Origin: Coenobita brevimanus
Lineage: Eukaryota > Arthropoda > Malacostraca > Decapoda > Coenobitidae
Assembly: GCA_032717465.1 (NCBI GenBank)
Contig: CM064713.1
Span: 15,637,565-15,701,564, forward strand
Length of the DNA: 64,000 nt
Direction of reading: 5' to 3'
In this document: positions 31,515-42,239 of the stretch, piece by piece
How positions within the stretch are numbered: the stretch's first letter is position 1
Layout: every line of letters starts with the position of its first letter
Made by a program: the position numbers and the translations under genes
Notes under the pieces: model-generated
The model's input: the letters and a program-made list of their open reading frames with translations, nothing else
Told to the model about the DNA's origin: nothing
The model's database searches: none

Positions 31515-33400
31515 TTTTTTTTTTATGCGAGGAAGAAGGAACCAAAGGCCGTGGGCCCGCTATTATTGTTCCTTCTAAGAGAAAAACAAAATACAAGAAA
31601 GAGCCAAATTCAAGATCCAATCATTTCGGGATGCCTGGACACACTGCGTTTGAAAGACTGGAGATCGTAGGAAGCAGGAAATACAGACAGCGGGAGACAG
31701 TTCCAGAGTTTACCTGTTGCATAAATGAAGGACTGGGAGTAACGGTTAACTCTTGCATTAGAGAGTTGGACAGAAAAGGGATGAGAGTTTGCTGCTAGAC
31801 GGGTGCTACGTGCCCGTCGTAGAGGTGGAGGAATGCATGCAGACAGTTCAGAGGAGCAGTGACCATTGAAGTAGCGATAGAAAAGAGATAAAGATGCAAC
31901 AGTGCGGCGAAGAGACAGGGGTTGAAGGGAGTCAGTAAGAGGAGGAGAGTTAATGAGACGAAAAGCCTTTGACTCCACCCTATTGAGAAGAGCTGTATGT
32001 GGGGAGCCTCCCCACACATGAGAGTTGTACTCCACACAGGGGCGGATCAAACCCGTGTATAGAGTCAACAATTGTGCAGGGGTAAAAAAGGAATGGAGTC
32101 GGCTTAGCACACCTAATCTCTTGGAACCAGATTTTACAAGAGATGTAATATGATCTTTCCAAGATAAGTCCCGAGTAAATGAAACCCCAACCATGATCAA
32201 GGATGATGCAGGATTAAGCTGAATATTATTAAACGTTAGTGGGTATACCTGTGGAAGATTTTGTCGGGTTGATAGGTGTAAAAACCGAGTCATAGATGCA
32301 TTAAAAACAACCAGATTATTTTTACCCCAGTCAGAGATACGAGCCAAGTCAGACATTAGATGTGCCATAGCCTCATCCCTTGTTTGTTGAAGTAGGCTAA
32401 CTGCTGAGATGGACGTTGCGGGAACCGAATGGAAAGTTGAAAGGTGGAGTCATCAGCATATGAATGGATAGGGTTAGATGTACAGCTTAGTAGGTCATTG
32501 ATGAATAAAAGGAAGAGGGTTGGTGATAGGACAGAGCCCTGAGGAACACCACTGTTGATAGATTGAGGAGAAGAACGATGGCCGTCTACAACAGCAGCTA
32601 TAGAACGACCAGAAAGGAAGCTAGAGATGAAGGCAAGATAGAAGGATAGAAGCCGTAAGAGGGCAGTTTGGAAATGAAAGATTTATGCCAGACTCGATCG
32701 AAAGCCTTTGAAATGTCAAGTGCAACGGCAAAGCTTTCGCCAAAGTCCCGAAAGGAGGATGACCAGGAGTTTGAAAGGTAGGTGAGAAGGTAGCCTGTGG
32801 AGCGTCCCTGACGGAACCCATACTGACGATCAGAAAGAAGGTTGTGAAAGGAAAGATGCTTTAAAATTTTTCTATTAAGAATTGGCTCGAAAACTTTTGA
32901 GATACAGGATGTTAAAGCAATTGGACGATTGTTAGAGGGTTGGGAATGGTCACCCTTCTTTGGGACTGGCTGAATGAGCGAAAACTTCCAGCAAGAAGGA
33001 AAGGTACAAGTTGATAGACAAAGGCGAAAGAGTTTGCCTAGGCAGGGTGTAAGCACAGAAACATAGTTTTGAGAACAACAGGAGGGACCCCATCAGGCCC
33101 ATATGCCTTGTTAGTACTGAGGCCAGTGATGGCAGAAAATACATCAGCTGAAGAAATTTTAATGTCAACCATGAGGAAGTCAGAGGGGGGAAGTGATGGA
33201 GGAACAGCACCGAAATCGTCTAAGGTGGAATTGGAGGAGAAAGTCTGAGCAAGAGATTTGCTTTATCAGTAGAAGAAACAGCTACAGAGCCATCAGAGTA
33301 GAAAAGAGGAGGGAAGGATGATGAGGCAAAGTTGTTAGAAAGGTTTTTGTCAAGGTGCCAGAAGGAGCGGGAAGAATTCGAGTTGGAGTTGGGTTTGTCT
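31515..33400 (-). mobile_element. Jockey-like LINE, longest copy (J3)
   Basis: Minus-strand reading from 33400: SFWHLDKNLS and KAYGPDG region (frame broken near 33060), RT fingers and palm (PVPKKGDHSQPSNNRPIALT at about 32960, then YGFRQGRSTGYLLTYL), motif A ALDISKAFDRVWH (about 32715), motif B' [17 protein letters not shown] (about 32560), motif C YADD (about 32455), then MSDLARISDWGKNN, a thumb region, and the conserved C-terminus (HVWGGSPHTALLNRVESKAF, SFIYATGKLWNCLPLSVF). An insertion of five bases relative to J5 near 32393-32397 shifts the frame after YADD. The 3' UTR ends with GGCCTTTGGTTCCTTCTTCC reversed and an A tail (T run at 31515-31524). The endonuclease is absent, so the copy is 5'-truncated and dead. 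Clade by memory of protein motifs: Jockey superfamily. Confidence 0.9.
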
Positions 33401-33666
33401 TTATTTTCTTTATTTTGTTCACTGATTTAGTATTTTCTCCTTACACTGAATATTACATGGAAGGGTAAATGCCAAGAAGAAAGGTGATAAGAAAAGGAAA
33501 GAAGATGTTAGAGAGAGGGGGGGGGGATGGAAGGAAAGAGGAGGAGGAGGAAGACAAAAAATGTGGTTGTTAGAGAGAGGGGAGGGGGAAGACGAGGAGG
33601 AAGTAGAGACAAAAAGTTTGTTAGAATAATTGGCCTATATTTTGATGTTCTTGTATGTTGTGCCTA

Positions 33667-33860
33667 ATTACACACTGCCTCTCCTGCACGGCTGTTGTGG
33701 TGGTTGTGGTAGGTGGTTGTTGTGGTGGTTGTGGTGGTTGTGGTTGGTGTTGTGGTTGTAGATGGTAGTTGTGGTAGGTGGTGTTTGTTGTGGTTGTTTT
33801 GGTGATTGTGGTACGTGGTTGTTGTGGTAGTTAGTTGTGGTTAGGAGTTTTGTGGTGGAT
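33667..33860. repeat. GGTTGTGGT minisatellite
   Basis: Irregular TGGTGGTTGTGG and GTAGGTGGTTGTTG units, G+T only on the plus strand. Confidence 0.8.
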
Positions 33861-33954
33861 AATATACAGGTAGCATATCACTCATAACATTTACTGCCAC
33901 CATTGTAGCTATAATCACCACTACTACCACCACTACCACAACTTCTCCCAACTA

Positions 33955-34060
33955 CCACTTACTTACCTACTTACATACCTACCTATCTACTTACCTACCT
34001 ACCTACTACCTATCTACCTACCTACTTACTTGCTTGCTTACTTACATACTTGCTTATACC
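33955..34060. repeat. (CTAC)n/(CTTA)n tetranucleotide tract
   Basis: ACCTACCTACTTACTTACC-like repeats over about 105 bp. Confidence 0.85.
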
Positions 34061-34210
34061 CACCACTATCACAATGACTTCCGTGTGGTGGTTGTGGTAG
34101 GTAGGTGTGGTATGTTGTGCGATGGTACCTTTGTGGTTGTTTAACTGGCTGACTGGTGGTGTTAGTGGTGATAGAGGCGGTTGCCCTTAAAATGATGCTT
34201 ACTCTTACCC

Positions 34211-34422
34211 TTCAACTCAATTTTTTTTTATGCGAGGAAGAAGGAACCAAAGGCCATGAGCCCGCAATAACAGTTCCCTCCAAGAGAAAAACAAAATACA
34301 ATAGAGAGCCAAATTCAAGATCCGATCATTTCGAGATGCCTGGACACACTGCGTTTGAAAGACTGGAGATCATAGGCAACAGGAAATACAGACAGAGGGA
34401 GACAGTTCCAGAGTTGACCTGT
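34211..34422 (-). mobile_element. Jockey-like LINE, 3' end (J4)
   Basis: Almost identical to the last 210 bp of J3 (GCGAGGAAGAAGGAACCAAA, then AGAGCCAAATTCAAGATCCG and GATGCCTGGACACACTGCG). The A tail corresponds to the T run at 34222-34229. It is strongly 5'-truncated at about 34422, and the following sequence is AC-rich repeat. Confidence 0.85.
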
Positions 34423-34424
34423 TG

Positions 34425-34800
34425 CCCAACACTACACTTAGCAAACCATACATTAGCCACCACAGCCATTGTAAACCCCCAGCCAAACAGCATTTTCAAG
34501 AACAAGCACTACACATACACCCCTCAGAAACTACCCTACCCAGAGAGACACCAGTACACCCACTACACAGAGCACCTCAACTACAACCCTATTCCCCATT
34601 CAACACACAATTCACAAACACACACACACACTCAGCCACCTCAGCCATCCAAAATCTTCAGCCAAACAGCATCGTCAAGAAATACTGCCACACATATACC
34701 CCTCAGAACCTACCCTGCCCAGAGAGACACCAGTACACCTCACCAGACTGCGATGCGGCCACCACCCTCCCTGCTGCAATACAAACACAAAATACAACTC
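34425..34800. repeat. 179-bp tandem duplication, A+C-rich
   Basis: CAGCCAAACAGCAT, ACCCCTCAGAA and CCCAGAGAGACACCAGTACA each occur twice, 179 bp apart (anchors near 34483 and 34662), with about one change in ten positions. Confidence 0.8.
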
Positions 34801-34844
34801 CTTAACAATATATTATACCCACAACCCCGCACACCACACCGCAC

Positions 34845-35445
34845 TCACCACTTGCACCACACTTGCCATTTGCACCACACTATCACCACTTGTACCACAC
34901 TTACCATTAGCACCACACTTACCATTTGCACCACACTTACCATTAGCACCACACTTACCACTTGCACCACACTTACCATTTGCACCACACTTACCACTTG
35001 CACCACACTATCACTACTTGTACCACACTTACCAACCACTTGCACCACACTTACCACTTGCACCACACTCACCACTTGCACCACACTTTCCCACCACTTG
35101 CACCACACTTACCCACCACTTGTACCACCCTTACCCACCACTCGCACCACACTTTCCCGCCATTTGTGCCACACTTACCCACTCCTTACTCCACACTTAC
35201 CCACCACCTGCACCACACTTACTCACCACTTGCACCACACTTACCCACCACCTGCACCACACTTACCCACCACTTGCACCACACATACCACATGCACCAC
35301 ACTGACCCACCACTTGCACCACACTTACCCACCACTTGCACCACACTTACCACACTTACCCGCCACTTGCACCACACTTACCACTTGCACCACACATACC
35401 ACCTGCACCACACATAACACTTGCACCACACTATCACCACACATG
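34845..35445. repeat. ACCACTTGCACCACACTT minisatellite, 18-22 bp units
   Basis: Roughly 30 units, most ACCACTTGCACCACACTT with an optional ACCC or CC insertion. The 484-residue plus frame spans this array and the upstream LINE antisense, so it is not a gene. Confidence 0.9.
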
Positions 35446-35570
35446 CAGTCCTTCAGCATAACATCAACAAAAGTCCTCCGGGAGCGACCAGTCCATGTTG
35501 GCGATGTCCTGCACTCCACCGGGTTCACAGTGAGAGGAGCCTGGGGTGTCAACAATAACAACAACAATAC

Positions 35571-36047
35571 CCTTTGGCCCGTATTCTTGTCGGTTAAGGT
35601 TGCACCCTAACACCTTTTCCTAAGCGATTTATTTTGTTCATTACACCTTAACAATAGCCTTTGGCCCGTATTCTTGTCGGTTAAGGTTGCACCCTAACAC
35701 CTTTTCCTAAGCGATTTATTTTGTTCATTACACCTTAACAGTAGCCTTTGACCCGTATTCTTGTCGGTTTAAGATGCACCGTAACACCTTTTCCTTAGCG
35801 ATTTACTTTGTTTATTGCACCCTAACAGTACCCTTTGATACGTGTTCTTGTTGGTTAAGGATGCACCCTAATACCTTTTCTTAAGCGATTTATTATGTTC
35901 ATTACACCTGACTGTTAACATAAATCCTCCAAATATCGCTCTACTCTGCATAAATAGCCTACAAAAGGATACTAACCAGCCGTATCCGAAAATAAGTCGC
36001 TAAGAAAGTTGTGTTAGGGAGCCTCCTTAACCGACAAGCCTCTGAAT
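35571..36047 (+). mobile_element. MITE-A with four tandem left arms
   Basis: The left arm, starting CCTTTGGCCCGTATTCTTG and including CACCTTTTCCTAAGCGATTT, is repeated at 35571, 35658, 35745 and 35832: exactly 87 bp each time. Copies 1 and 2 are almost identical, while 3 and 4 differ more. The centre (GCATAAATAGCCTACAAAAGG) and one right arm (GTCGCTAAGAAAGTTGTGTTAG, GGAGCCTCCTTAACCGACAA) follow. Confidence 0.9.
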
Positions 36048-36159
36048 CCCGTAGCGTCTTTGAAAATTATCTTCTTTCTACTTCAGACGATTTTTCTTCC
36101 ACATGGAGGGGGGGGGGTTGTCTAGTAATCAAGGGGTTACTGAAGGATGTATATAAAAC

Positions 36160-36585
36160 CCCAGAATTTAATTGAATATAATCAAATCTTGACAGAATTT
36201 TGAAAGAGAGAATTTTAAAGTCAATTTTTTTAAAGATATAATTTTCAAGACAGAATTTTTGTAAAGATAGAATTTTCAAGAATTTTTTTAAGGATAGAAT
36301 TTTAAAGAATTTTTTTAAAGATATAATTTTAAAGAATTTTTTTTAAAGATATAATTTTAAAGACAGAATTTTTTTTAAAGATATAATTTTCAAGACAATT
36401 TTTTTAAAGATATAATTTTAAAGAGATTTTTTTTTAAAGATATAATTTTCAAGACAATTTTTTTTAAAGATATAATTTTCAAGACAATTTTTTTAAGATA
36501 TAATTTTCAAGACTGAATTTTTGTAAAGATATAATTTTAAAGACAATTTTTTTTTTTTTAAGATAGAATTTTTAAAGATATGCCC
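36160..36585. repeat. AT-rich minisatellite, about 30-bp units
   Basis: Units like AAAGATATAATTTTAAAGAC plus a T run of 5-11 bases, about 13 copies. T-run length is the main variable. Confidence 0.9.
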
Positions 36586-36624
36586 ATAATTGAATATAAT
36601 CGCCTGTAGATGGAATAAATTATA

Positions 36625-37525
36625 AAGGAGGTCATGGGGTTGAGGTAGATTAGGTCATGGGGTTGAGGTAGATTAGGTCATGGCGTTGAGGTAGATTAGG
36701 TCATGGGGTTGAGGTAGATTATAAAGGAGGTCATGGGGTTGAGGTACATTAGGAGGTCATGGGGTTGAGGTAGATAAAAGAGGTCATGGGGTTGAGGTAG
36801 ATTAGGAGGTCATGGGGTTGAGGTTGATTCGGAGGTCATGGGGTTGAGGTACATTAGGAGGTCATGGGGTTGAGGTAGATTAAAAAGGAGGTCATAGGGT
36901 TGAGGTAGATTAAAAAGGTCATGGAGTTGAGGTAGATTAGGAGGTCATGGGGTTGAGGTAGATTAGGAGGTCATGGGGTTGAGGTACATTAGGAGGTCAT
37001 GGGGTTGAGGTAGATTAGGAAGGAGGTCATGGGGTTGAGGTAGATTAGAAAGGAGGTCATGGGGTTGAGGTAGATTAAAAGGTAGGTCATGGGGTTGAGG
37101 TAGATTAGGAGGTCATTGGGTTGAGGTAGATTAGGAGGTCATGGGGTTGAGGTAGATTAAAAAGGAGGTCATGGGGTTGAGGTAGATTAAAAAGGAGGTC
37201 ATGGGGTTGAGGTAGATTAAAAAGGAGGTCATGGGGTTGAGGTAGATTAAAAAGGAGGTCATGGGGTTGAGGTAGATAAAGGAGGTCATGGGGTTGAGGT
37301 AGATTAGGAGGTCATGGGGTTGAGGTAGATTAGAAAGGAGGTCATGGGGTTGAGGTAGATTAGGTGGTCATGGGGTTGAGGTAGATTAAAAAGGAGGTCA
37401 TGGGGTTGAGGTAGATTAAAAAGGAGGTCATGGGGTTGAGGTAGATTAAAAAGGAGGTCATGGGGTTGAGGTAGATTAAAAAGGAGGTCATGGGGTTAAA
37501 GTAGATTAAAAAGTAGATATTGGGG
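36625..37525. repeat. GGTCATGGGGTTGAGGTAGATTA minisatellite, about 30 copies
   Basis: A 23-bp core (GGTCATGGGGTTGAGGTAGA then TTA) with variable linkers (GGA, AAAAGGA, GAAAGGA). The last units (37141-37525) are uniform 31-bp forms with AAAAAGGA linkers, indicating recent expansion at that end. Confidence 0.95.
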
Positions 37526-37590
37526 TTGAAAAGGTTAATTACATTCTTGCTGCTGCGTCTACGTTCTTCAGCACAGAGCAGACCCAAACT

Positions 37591-37824
37591 ATGCTATGTT
37601 CACTTTAACTATAGTCCTTTTGTCTTAACCTGATCTAAATTTTCGTCGTAAGCCTATATCACGTAACTCATTGGTAGGAAAAGACAATACTACATCTCTA
37701 CATCCTTTCCATAGCACTTCTTCGTGACCAGCATCATAGTCTGCGGTTAATCTCTTGCTACATCTCAGCAGTAAAGACGAAAAGAGGGCAATTTTTGGCC
37801 TGGGTACATTAAAACAGGTATAGA
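37591..37824 (+). mobile_element. MITE-B copy, first of a cluster
   Basis: GTTCACTTTAACTATAG at left; TTTTCGTCGTAAGCCTATATC, CACTTCTTCGTGACCAGCATC and a degenerate right end (TTTGGCCTGGGTACATTAAAAC). Confidence 0.75.
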
Positions 37825-37993
37825 TGTAAAATTGCCGTCTCTCCATCTTGAATGTTGAGGTTTAGCAATAGATTGACACTGGAATATGATGCTGGTCACG
37901 AAGAAGTGCCATGGGAAGGATGTAGAGCTTCGTTATTGTCTTTTTCTGCCACTGAGACATGAAATAAGCTGGAAAGGAACGAAAATTTCTGCA
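37825..37993 (-). mobile_element. MITE-B copy, inverted neighbour
   Basis: AAAATTGCCGTCTCTCCATCTTG to GGAACGAAAATTTCTGC, the reverse complement of the neighbouring copy, so the two lie tail to tail with about 170-230-bp arms. Confidence 0.7.
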
Positions 37994-38192
37994 TATACTG
38001 TTTTTACCCTGTCGACCCAAAAGTGCCTTCTCGCCAGCTTGCCTGCTAGGTTGTGGTGCTAGATTAATACTAGAATATGATGCTAGTCACGAAGAAGTGC
38101 TACGGAATGAATATAGAGCCATAGCAGTGTTTCTGGCAATGAAGTATGTGAAATAAGCTACAGAAGGACGAGAATCTGGGCTTCTTCAAAGG
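37994..38192 (-). mobile_element. MITE-B copy, third in the cluster
   Basis: Begins TACTGTTTTTACCCTGTCGACC, contains GATGCTAGTCACGAAGAAGTGC and ends GAGAATCTGGGC. Same orientation as the preceding copy. Confidence 0.7.
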
Positions 38193-38522
38193 AAAAACTT
38201 GTAGTTAAAATGAATAAGCTGTTGATAAGGCTAGATAGATAGAGTTACATAGATCTGCCTTGATAGGTAGATAGATAGAGCCTACTTAACCCTTTCATTA
38301 CCTGGGCAATCTCTTAAGTGGTCTACCCTGAAGTCCCGAACGTTGGGGTTGGTGCGAACTCAGAGATGTCCTCCTTTGGAAAGACTTTTTAAATATGTTG
38401 CTTTATTTTTTTCCGTACCAAGAATAATGTGTGTGAATTCAATGTATTAAACCTATAACGCAAAGAGAGAGAGAGAGAGTGAATACACAGAAGGTAGCAG
38501 AAACACAATGAATAAAAAGACT

Positions 38523-38690
<168 letters not shown>

Positions 38691-38699
38691 GCCGGTATA

Positions 38700-39002
38700 C
38701 GGTATGTATGTATGAATATATACCTTATATATCGTTATATACTAGTGACATCTCCAAGTCGAAGGAAATCGGATGGTGAAGAAATAAATAATAATAATAA
38801 AAAGTGTCCGTCATCAGTGGGTTAAGTGCTGCCAATTTTCCCCTGGTGCAGTGGGGTGAGACTGTGTGTGGGGCGGTGAAGGGTAGTTGTGGTGATGGCC
38901 CTGGTAGTTATAATGGTGACGGCGTCGGTAGTTAATGTGATGGCTGTGCCTGGTAGTGTGTATTGATCCCTCTTCATACATTGATAGTGTTGCTGTTGCT
39001 CT
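38700..39002. other. Unrecognised sequence
   Basis: No supported feature. Confidence 0.4.
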
Positions 39003-39214
39003 ACCCCGATGTCTGGCCAAGCAGACCCGTTAACCGCAGGCAAGCAACTGCCCCGGTATGCCTGTCCATGCAGTGAGCTGTTGTTCTTTTGCTGTTGACA
39101 AAGCCTCGCGACAGTGAAGCGCGGGGAAAAGTGTGGGGGTATGGTTCCTGGATGGACCACGCATTTGCAGCGCCCCAACCAGTTAGCGGGGGCACCCTAG
39201 CAGGCTTCACGGAA
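39003..39214 (-). repeat. Interspersed repeat D, copy 2
   Basis: Reverse-complement match to 724-932 over the full length: GGTTCCTGGATGG, GGGGAAAAGTGTG and GCAGACCCGTTAACCGCAGG on the plus strand. The minus-strand frame again reads SIQEP and HTFPR. Confidence 0.6.
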
Positions 39215-39565
39215 CCCCGTTTATTGATTATATGGTCACAACGAGCGTTGTAAATGGATTCCAGTAGGCTTATCACGTGGTGTAGAGCCGCCGGAAGTGG
39301 AAAGAAGAGTGACAGAAAAAGGGAGAAATAGGGTGAGAGAAGGTAGTCAAAGAGAGAAAAATGTGAAGAAGTAGGTAACACTACATCAAATGACTGGGTA
39401 ATGGTCACGCCTCCCCCCCCCCACCAAATACCGTACCGTGGTGTAAAAGGTGGCATTCAGTGAAGTTTGGTTATTACGCAATATGTACATCTTCATCGGC
39501 TTTTTATTCTGATTATTACTCCTCAGTGTCCTTAACGTGTCGATATTTAAACGATATTACACACT
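39215..39565. other. Unrecognised sequence
   Basis: A C9 run with flanking CCTCCC at about 39411-39424 and a purine patch at 39296-39370. No gene is supported. Confidence 0.4.
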
Positions 39566-39637
39566 TACACACACGATATTAAGCTACAGTATGGAAAATA
39601 AATCGCTAAGGAAGAGGTATAACAGAGCCTCCTTAAT
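39566..39637 (+). mobile_element. MITE-A right-arm fragment
   Basis: TATGGAAAATAAATCGCTAA, then GGAAGAGGTATAACAGAGCC and TCCTTAA. Confidence 0.6.
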
Positions 39638-39712
39638 TTGGCACCTAAAAGCACCTAAACCACGTAAACCCTAAACCCTAAAACCATCCTATTACGACCC
39701 TAAAACCACCAC

Positions 39713-39842
39713 CAGACGATTTTTTCCTAGTTACTATGGACGGTTTATGTGGAGGGGTTTACTGGACTGGATAATTCTGATGGCTTTTTCTACCCTCATA
39801 AATTTAAAGATTTTTTTTTCCTAAATTTAGTAAAATCGTCTG
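39713..39842. mobile_element. MITE-C copy
   Basis: CAGACGATTTTTTCCTAG at left and TTTAGTAAAATCGTCTG at right are inverted repeats, 130 bp in all. No coding capacity. Confidence 0.7.
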
Positions 39843-39885
39843 GAAGGGACAAGAGTACGGTAAGCAAGACGGCCTGGTAGCGAAG

Positions 39886-40010
<125 letters not shown>

Positions 40011-40044
40011 TGTTATGTTTATCTTCGAGAAAACTCTAATGTTT

Positions 40045-40290
40045 TGCTGGGAACGTGTGCATAAAAGGTATGATCATGTGGAGAGAATGGGTGTGACTAA
40101 AATGGTGAAAGGGGTATATTTAAGCAAGTTTGGCGGTGGGGGAGGCGTGGTAGGCCAAGAAGAAAGTGGATAGATACGTGAGTGTGTCTGAAGAAGCTGG
40201 ATATGGAGAGAGATGTAGCGTGAGAGCTGACAGGGATCGAGCAGGTTGGAAGAATTTTTGTACGGAGAAGTGTATGGCAAAGTTTAGTAT
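40045..40290 (+). mobile_element. RTE-like LINE 3' coding fragment
   Basis: RYDHVERMGVTKMVKGVYLS then GGGGG and, after frame changes, KLDMERDVA and ELTGIEQVGRIF. This is the same order as RWFGHVERMEGERLTKRVYV and AGDRARWRRFVCG in the element at 46844-47295, but diverged and with stops, so it belongs to a related, older lineage. Confidence 0.55.
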
Positions 40291-40360
40291 CATTTTTTGT
40301 ACCCTGCGATGTGAAGATTTTTCGAGTGAGATTAGGTTATAGGTAATGTGCAGTGCTTAA

Positions 40361-41186
40361 GTAAGTGTGGATGGTTGTGAAGTACGTAAGTGTGGAGGGT
40401 TGTGAAGTGCGTAAGTGTGGAGGGTTGTGAAGTGCGTAAGTGTGGAGGGTTGTGAAGTGCGTAAGTGTGAATGGTTGTGACGTGCATAAGTGTGGATGGT
40501 TGTGACGTGCGTAAGTAAGTGTGGATGGTTGTGAAGTGCGTAAGTGTGGATGGTTGTGAAGTGCGTAAGTGTGGATGGTTGTGAAGTGCGTAAGTGTGGA
40601 GGGTTGTGAAGTGCGTAAGTGTGGATGGTTGTGAAGTGCGTAAGTGTGGATGGTTGTGAAGTGCGTAAGTGTGGAGGGTTGTGAAGTGCGTAAGTGTGGA
40701 GGGTTGTGAAGTGCGTAAGTGTGGAGGGTTGTGAAGTGCGTAAGTGTGGAGGGTCGTGAAGTGCGTAAGTGTGGAGGGTTGTGAAGTGCGTAAGTGTGGA
40801 GGGTTGTGAAGTGCGTAAGTGTGGAGGGTTGTGAAGTGCGTAAGTGTGGAGGGTTGTGAAGTGCGTAAGTGTGGAGGGTCGTGAAGTGCGTAAGTGTGGA
40901 GGGTTGTGAAGTGCGTAAGTGTGGAGGGTCGTGAAGTGCGTTAGTGTGGAGGGTTGTGAAGTGCGTAAGTGTGGAGGGTTGTGAAGTGCGTAAGTGTGGA
41001 GGGTTGTGAAGTGCGTAAGTGTGGAGGGTTGTGAAGTGCGTAAGTGTGGAGGGTTGTGAAGTGCGTTAGTAAGTGTGGATGGTTGTGAAGTGCGTAAGTG
41101 TGGAGGGTTGTGAAGTGCGTAAGTGTGGAGGGTTGTGAAGTGCGTAAGTGTGGAGGGTTGTGAAGTGCGTAAGTGTGGATGGTTGT
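40361..41186. repeat. 25-bp minisatellite, about 33 copies
   Basis: Unit GTAAGTGTGGAGGGTTGTGA plus AGTGC, exactly 25 bp. The main variant is GGATGG for GGAGGG, and GGGTCG appears in a few adjacent units. Because 25 is not a multiple of three, the minus frame repeats every 25 residues (three units) and stays open for 281 codons by composition alone. Confidence 0.97.
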
Positions 41187-41187
41187 T

Positions 41188-41408
41188 AGAGCCCGTATTC
41201 ATGCCGGGTAAGGAGGCTCCCTAACACCTCTTCCTTAGCGATTTATTTTTGGATATGGCTGGTTAATATCCTTTTGTACGTTATTTATGCAGAGTATGGA
41301 GATGTTAGAAGGATTTATATAACTTAGGACAGTAAAGTGTAATAAGCAAAATAAATCGCTTAGGAAAAGGTGTTAGGGAGATTCCTTAACCGACGGCAGT
41401 ACGGGTCT
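41188..41408 (-). mobile_element. MITE-A, complete single-arm copy
   Basis: The left end is GAGCCCGTATTCATGCCGGG and the right end ACCGACGGCAGTACGGGTC. About 50-bp inverted repeats with few mismatches, total about 220 bp. TA flanks both sides (GTTA before, TAGG after), which would fit a 2-bp TA duplication, but this is not decisive. Confidence 0.85.
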
Positions 41409-41780
41409 AGGAGGTGAAGTCAGGATTCCGAGAGATTAAATGGCTAGTGAGTGAGTGTATTTTCCAACTGGGCATTCCGGTGATAATTCTTCCTATATCA
41501 ATTTCTTCTTCTTTTCCTTTTTTTTTCCCCTTGCCAAACCCTATCTCACTCCATCCTTGCCTGGGAAAGAGATAGGGATGTTGATTATGAAGAGGGATGG
41601 CAGTGATATATTGGAGATAATAGTAGTTGTAGCAGTAGTTTAGTAATTGTTATAGCAGTTGTGTGAGTGGTTTTGGTCAGGTGTGTGAGAAAGTGAGTGA
41701 GTGCAGCGTAAAGATAGCTGGAGTGTGAAGCTGCAGATGTACTGGAAAAAAATACTCCACTGCACAGGCGGGACAGTAGC
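41409..41780. other. Unrecognised sequence
   Basis: No supported feature. Confidence 0.4.
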
Positions 41781-41784
41781 ACAG

Positions 41785-42235
41785 AAGGAAGGAAGGAAGG
41801 AAGGAAAGAAGAAGGACAGGAGATGCAGGGGAGGGAGGGAAGGAGTTGTAGGAGTGCAGCTGTTGAAACGGAAGAACTGGGAAAAATTATATTAAAAAGG
41901 AGAAAGGAGAGACTAGAGGGTCACTCTGAAGGAAGAAAGGAAGGAAGGAAGGAGACTCGGGAGGATAACACAGAACGAACGAAGGAAAGAGACGGAGGGT
42001 AACAAAGGAGAAGGAAGGGAGGAAGGAAGGAGACTCGGGAGGATAACACAGAACGAACGAAGGAAAGAGACGGAGGGTAACAAAGGAGAAGGAAGGGAGG
42101 AAGGATTGGTAGGATAACAGAGAAGGATGGAAGGAAGAAAAGAGAAACAGGATGGTAACAGAAAGAGGGAAGAAAGGATGGACGGAAAGAGAGGAGAGTA
42201 ACACAGAGGGAAGCAAGGAGAGAATGGCAAGTAAC
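41785..42235. repeat. Purine-rich minisatellite with 79-bp unit
   Basis: GAAGGAAGGAAGG tracts. A unit with GACTCGGGAGGATAACACAG is repeated at 41953 and 42032 almost without change, with a partial third unit at about 42105. Confidence 0.85.
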
Positions 42236-42239
42236 ACAG

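Noticed and set aside
34156..35610. 484-codon plus-strand open frame
   Set aside because: It runs through the antisense of a Jockey-like LINE 3' end and then a His/Thr/Cys-Leu repeat from the ACCACTTGCACCACACTT minisatellite. No domain and no constraint are visible.
39655..39700. Telomere-like CCCTAAACCCTAAAA phrase
   Set aside because: Fewer than three imperfect units, and it is plant-type rather than arthropod-type (TTAGG). Probably chance.
40357..41202. 281-codon minus-strand frame with a 25-residue repeat
   Set aside because: It is explained entirely by the 25-bp minisatellite read through three phases.
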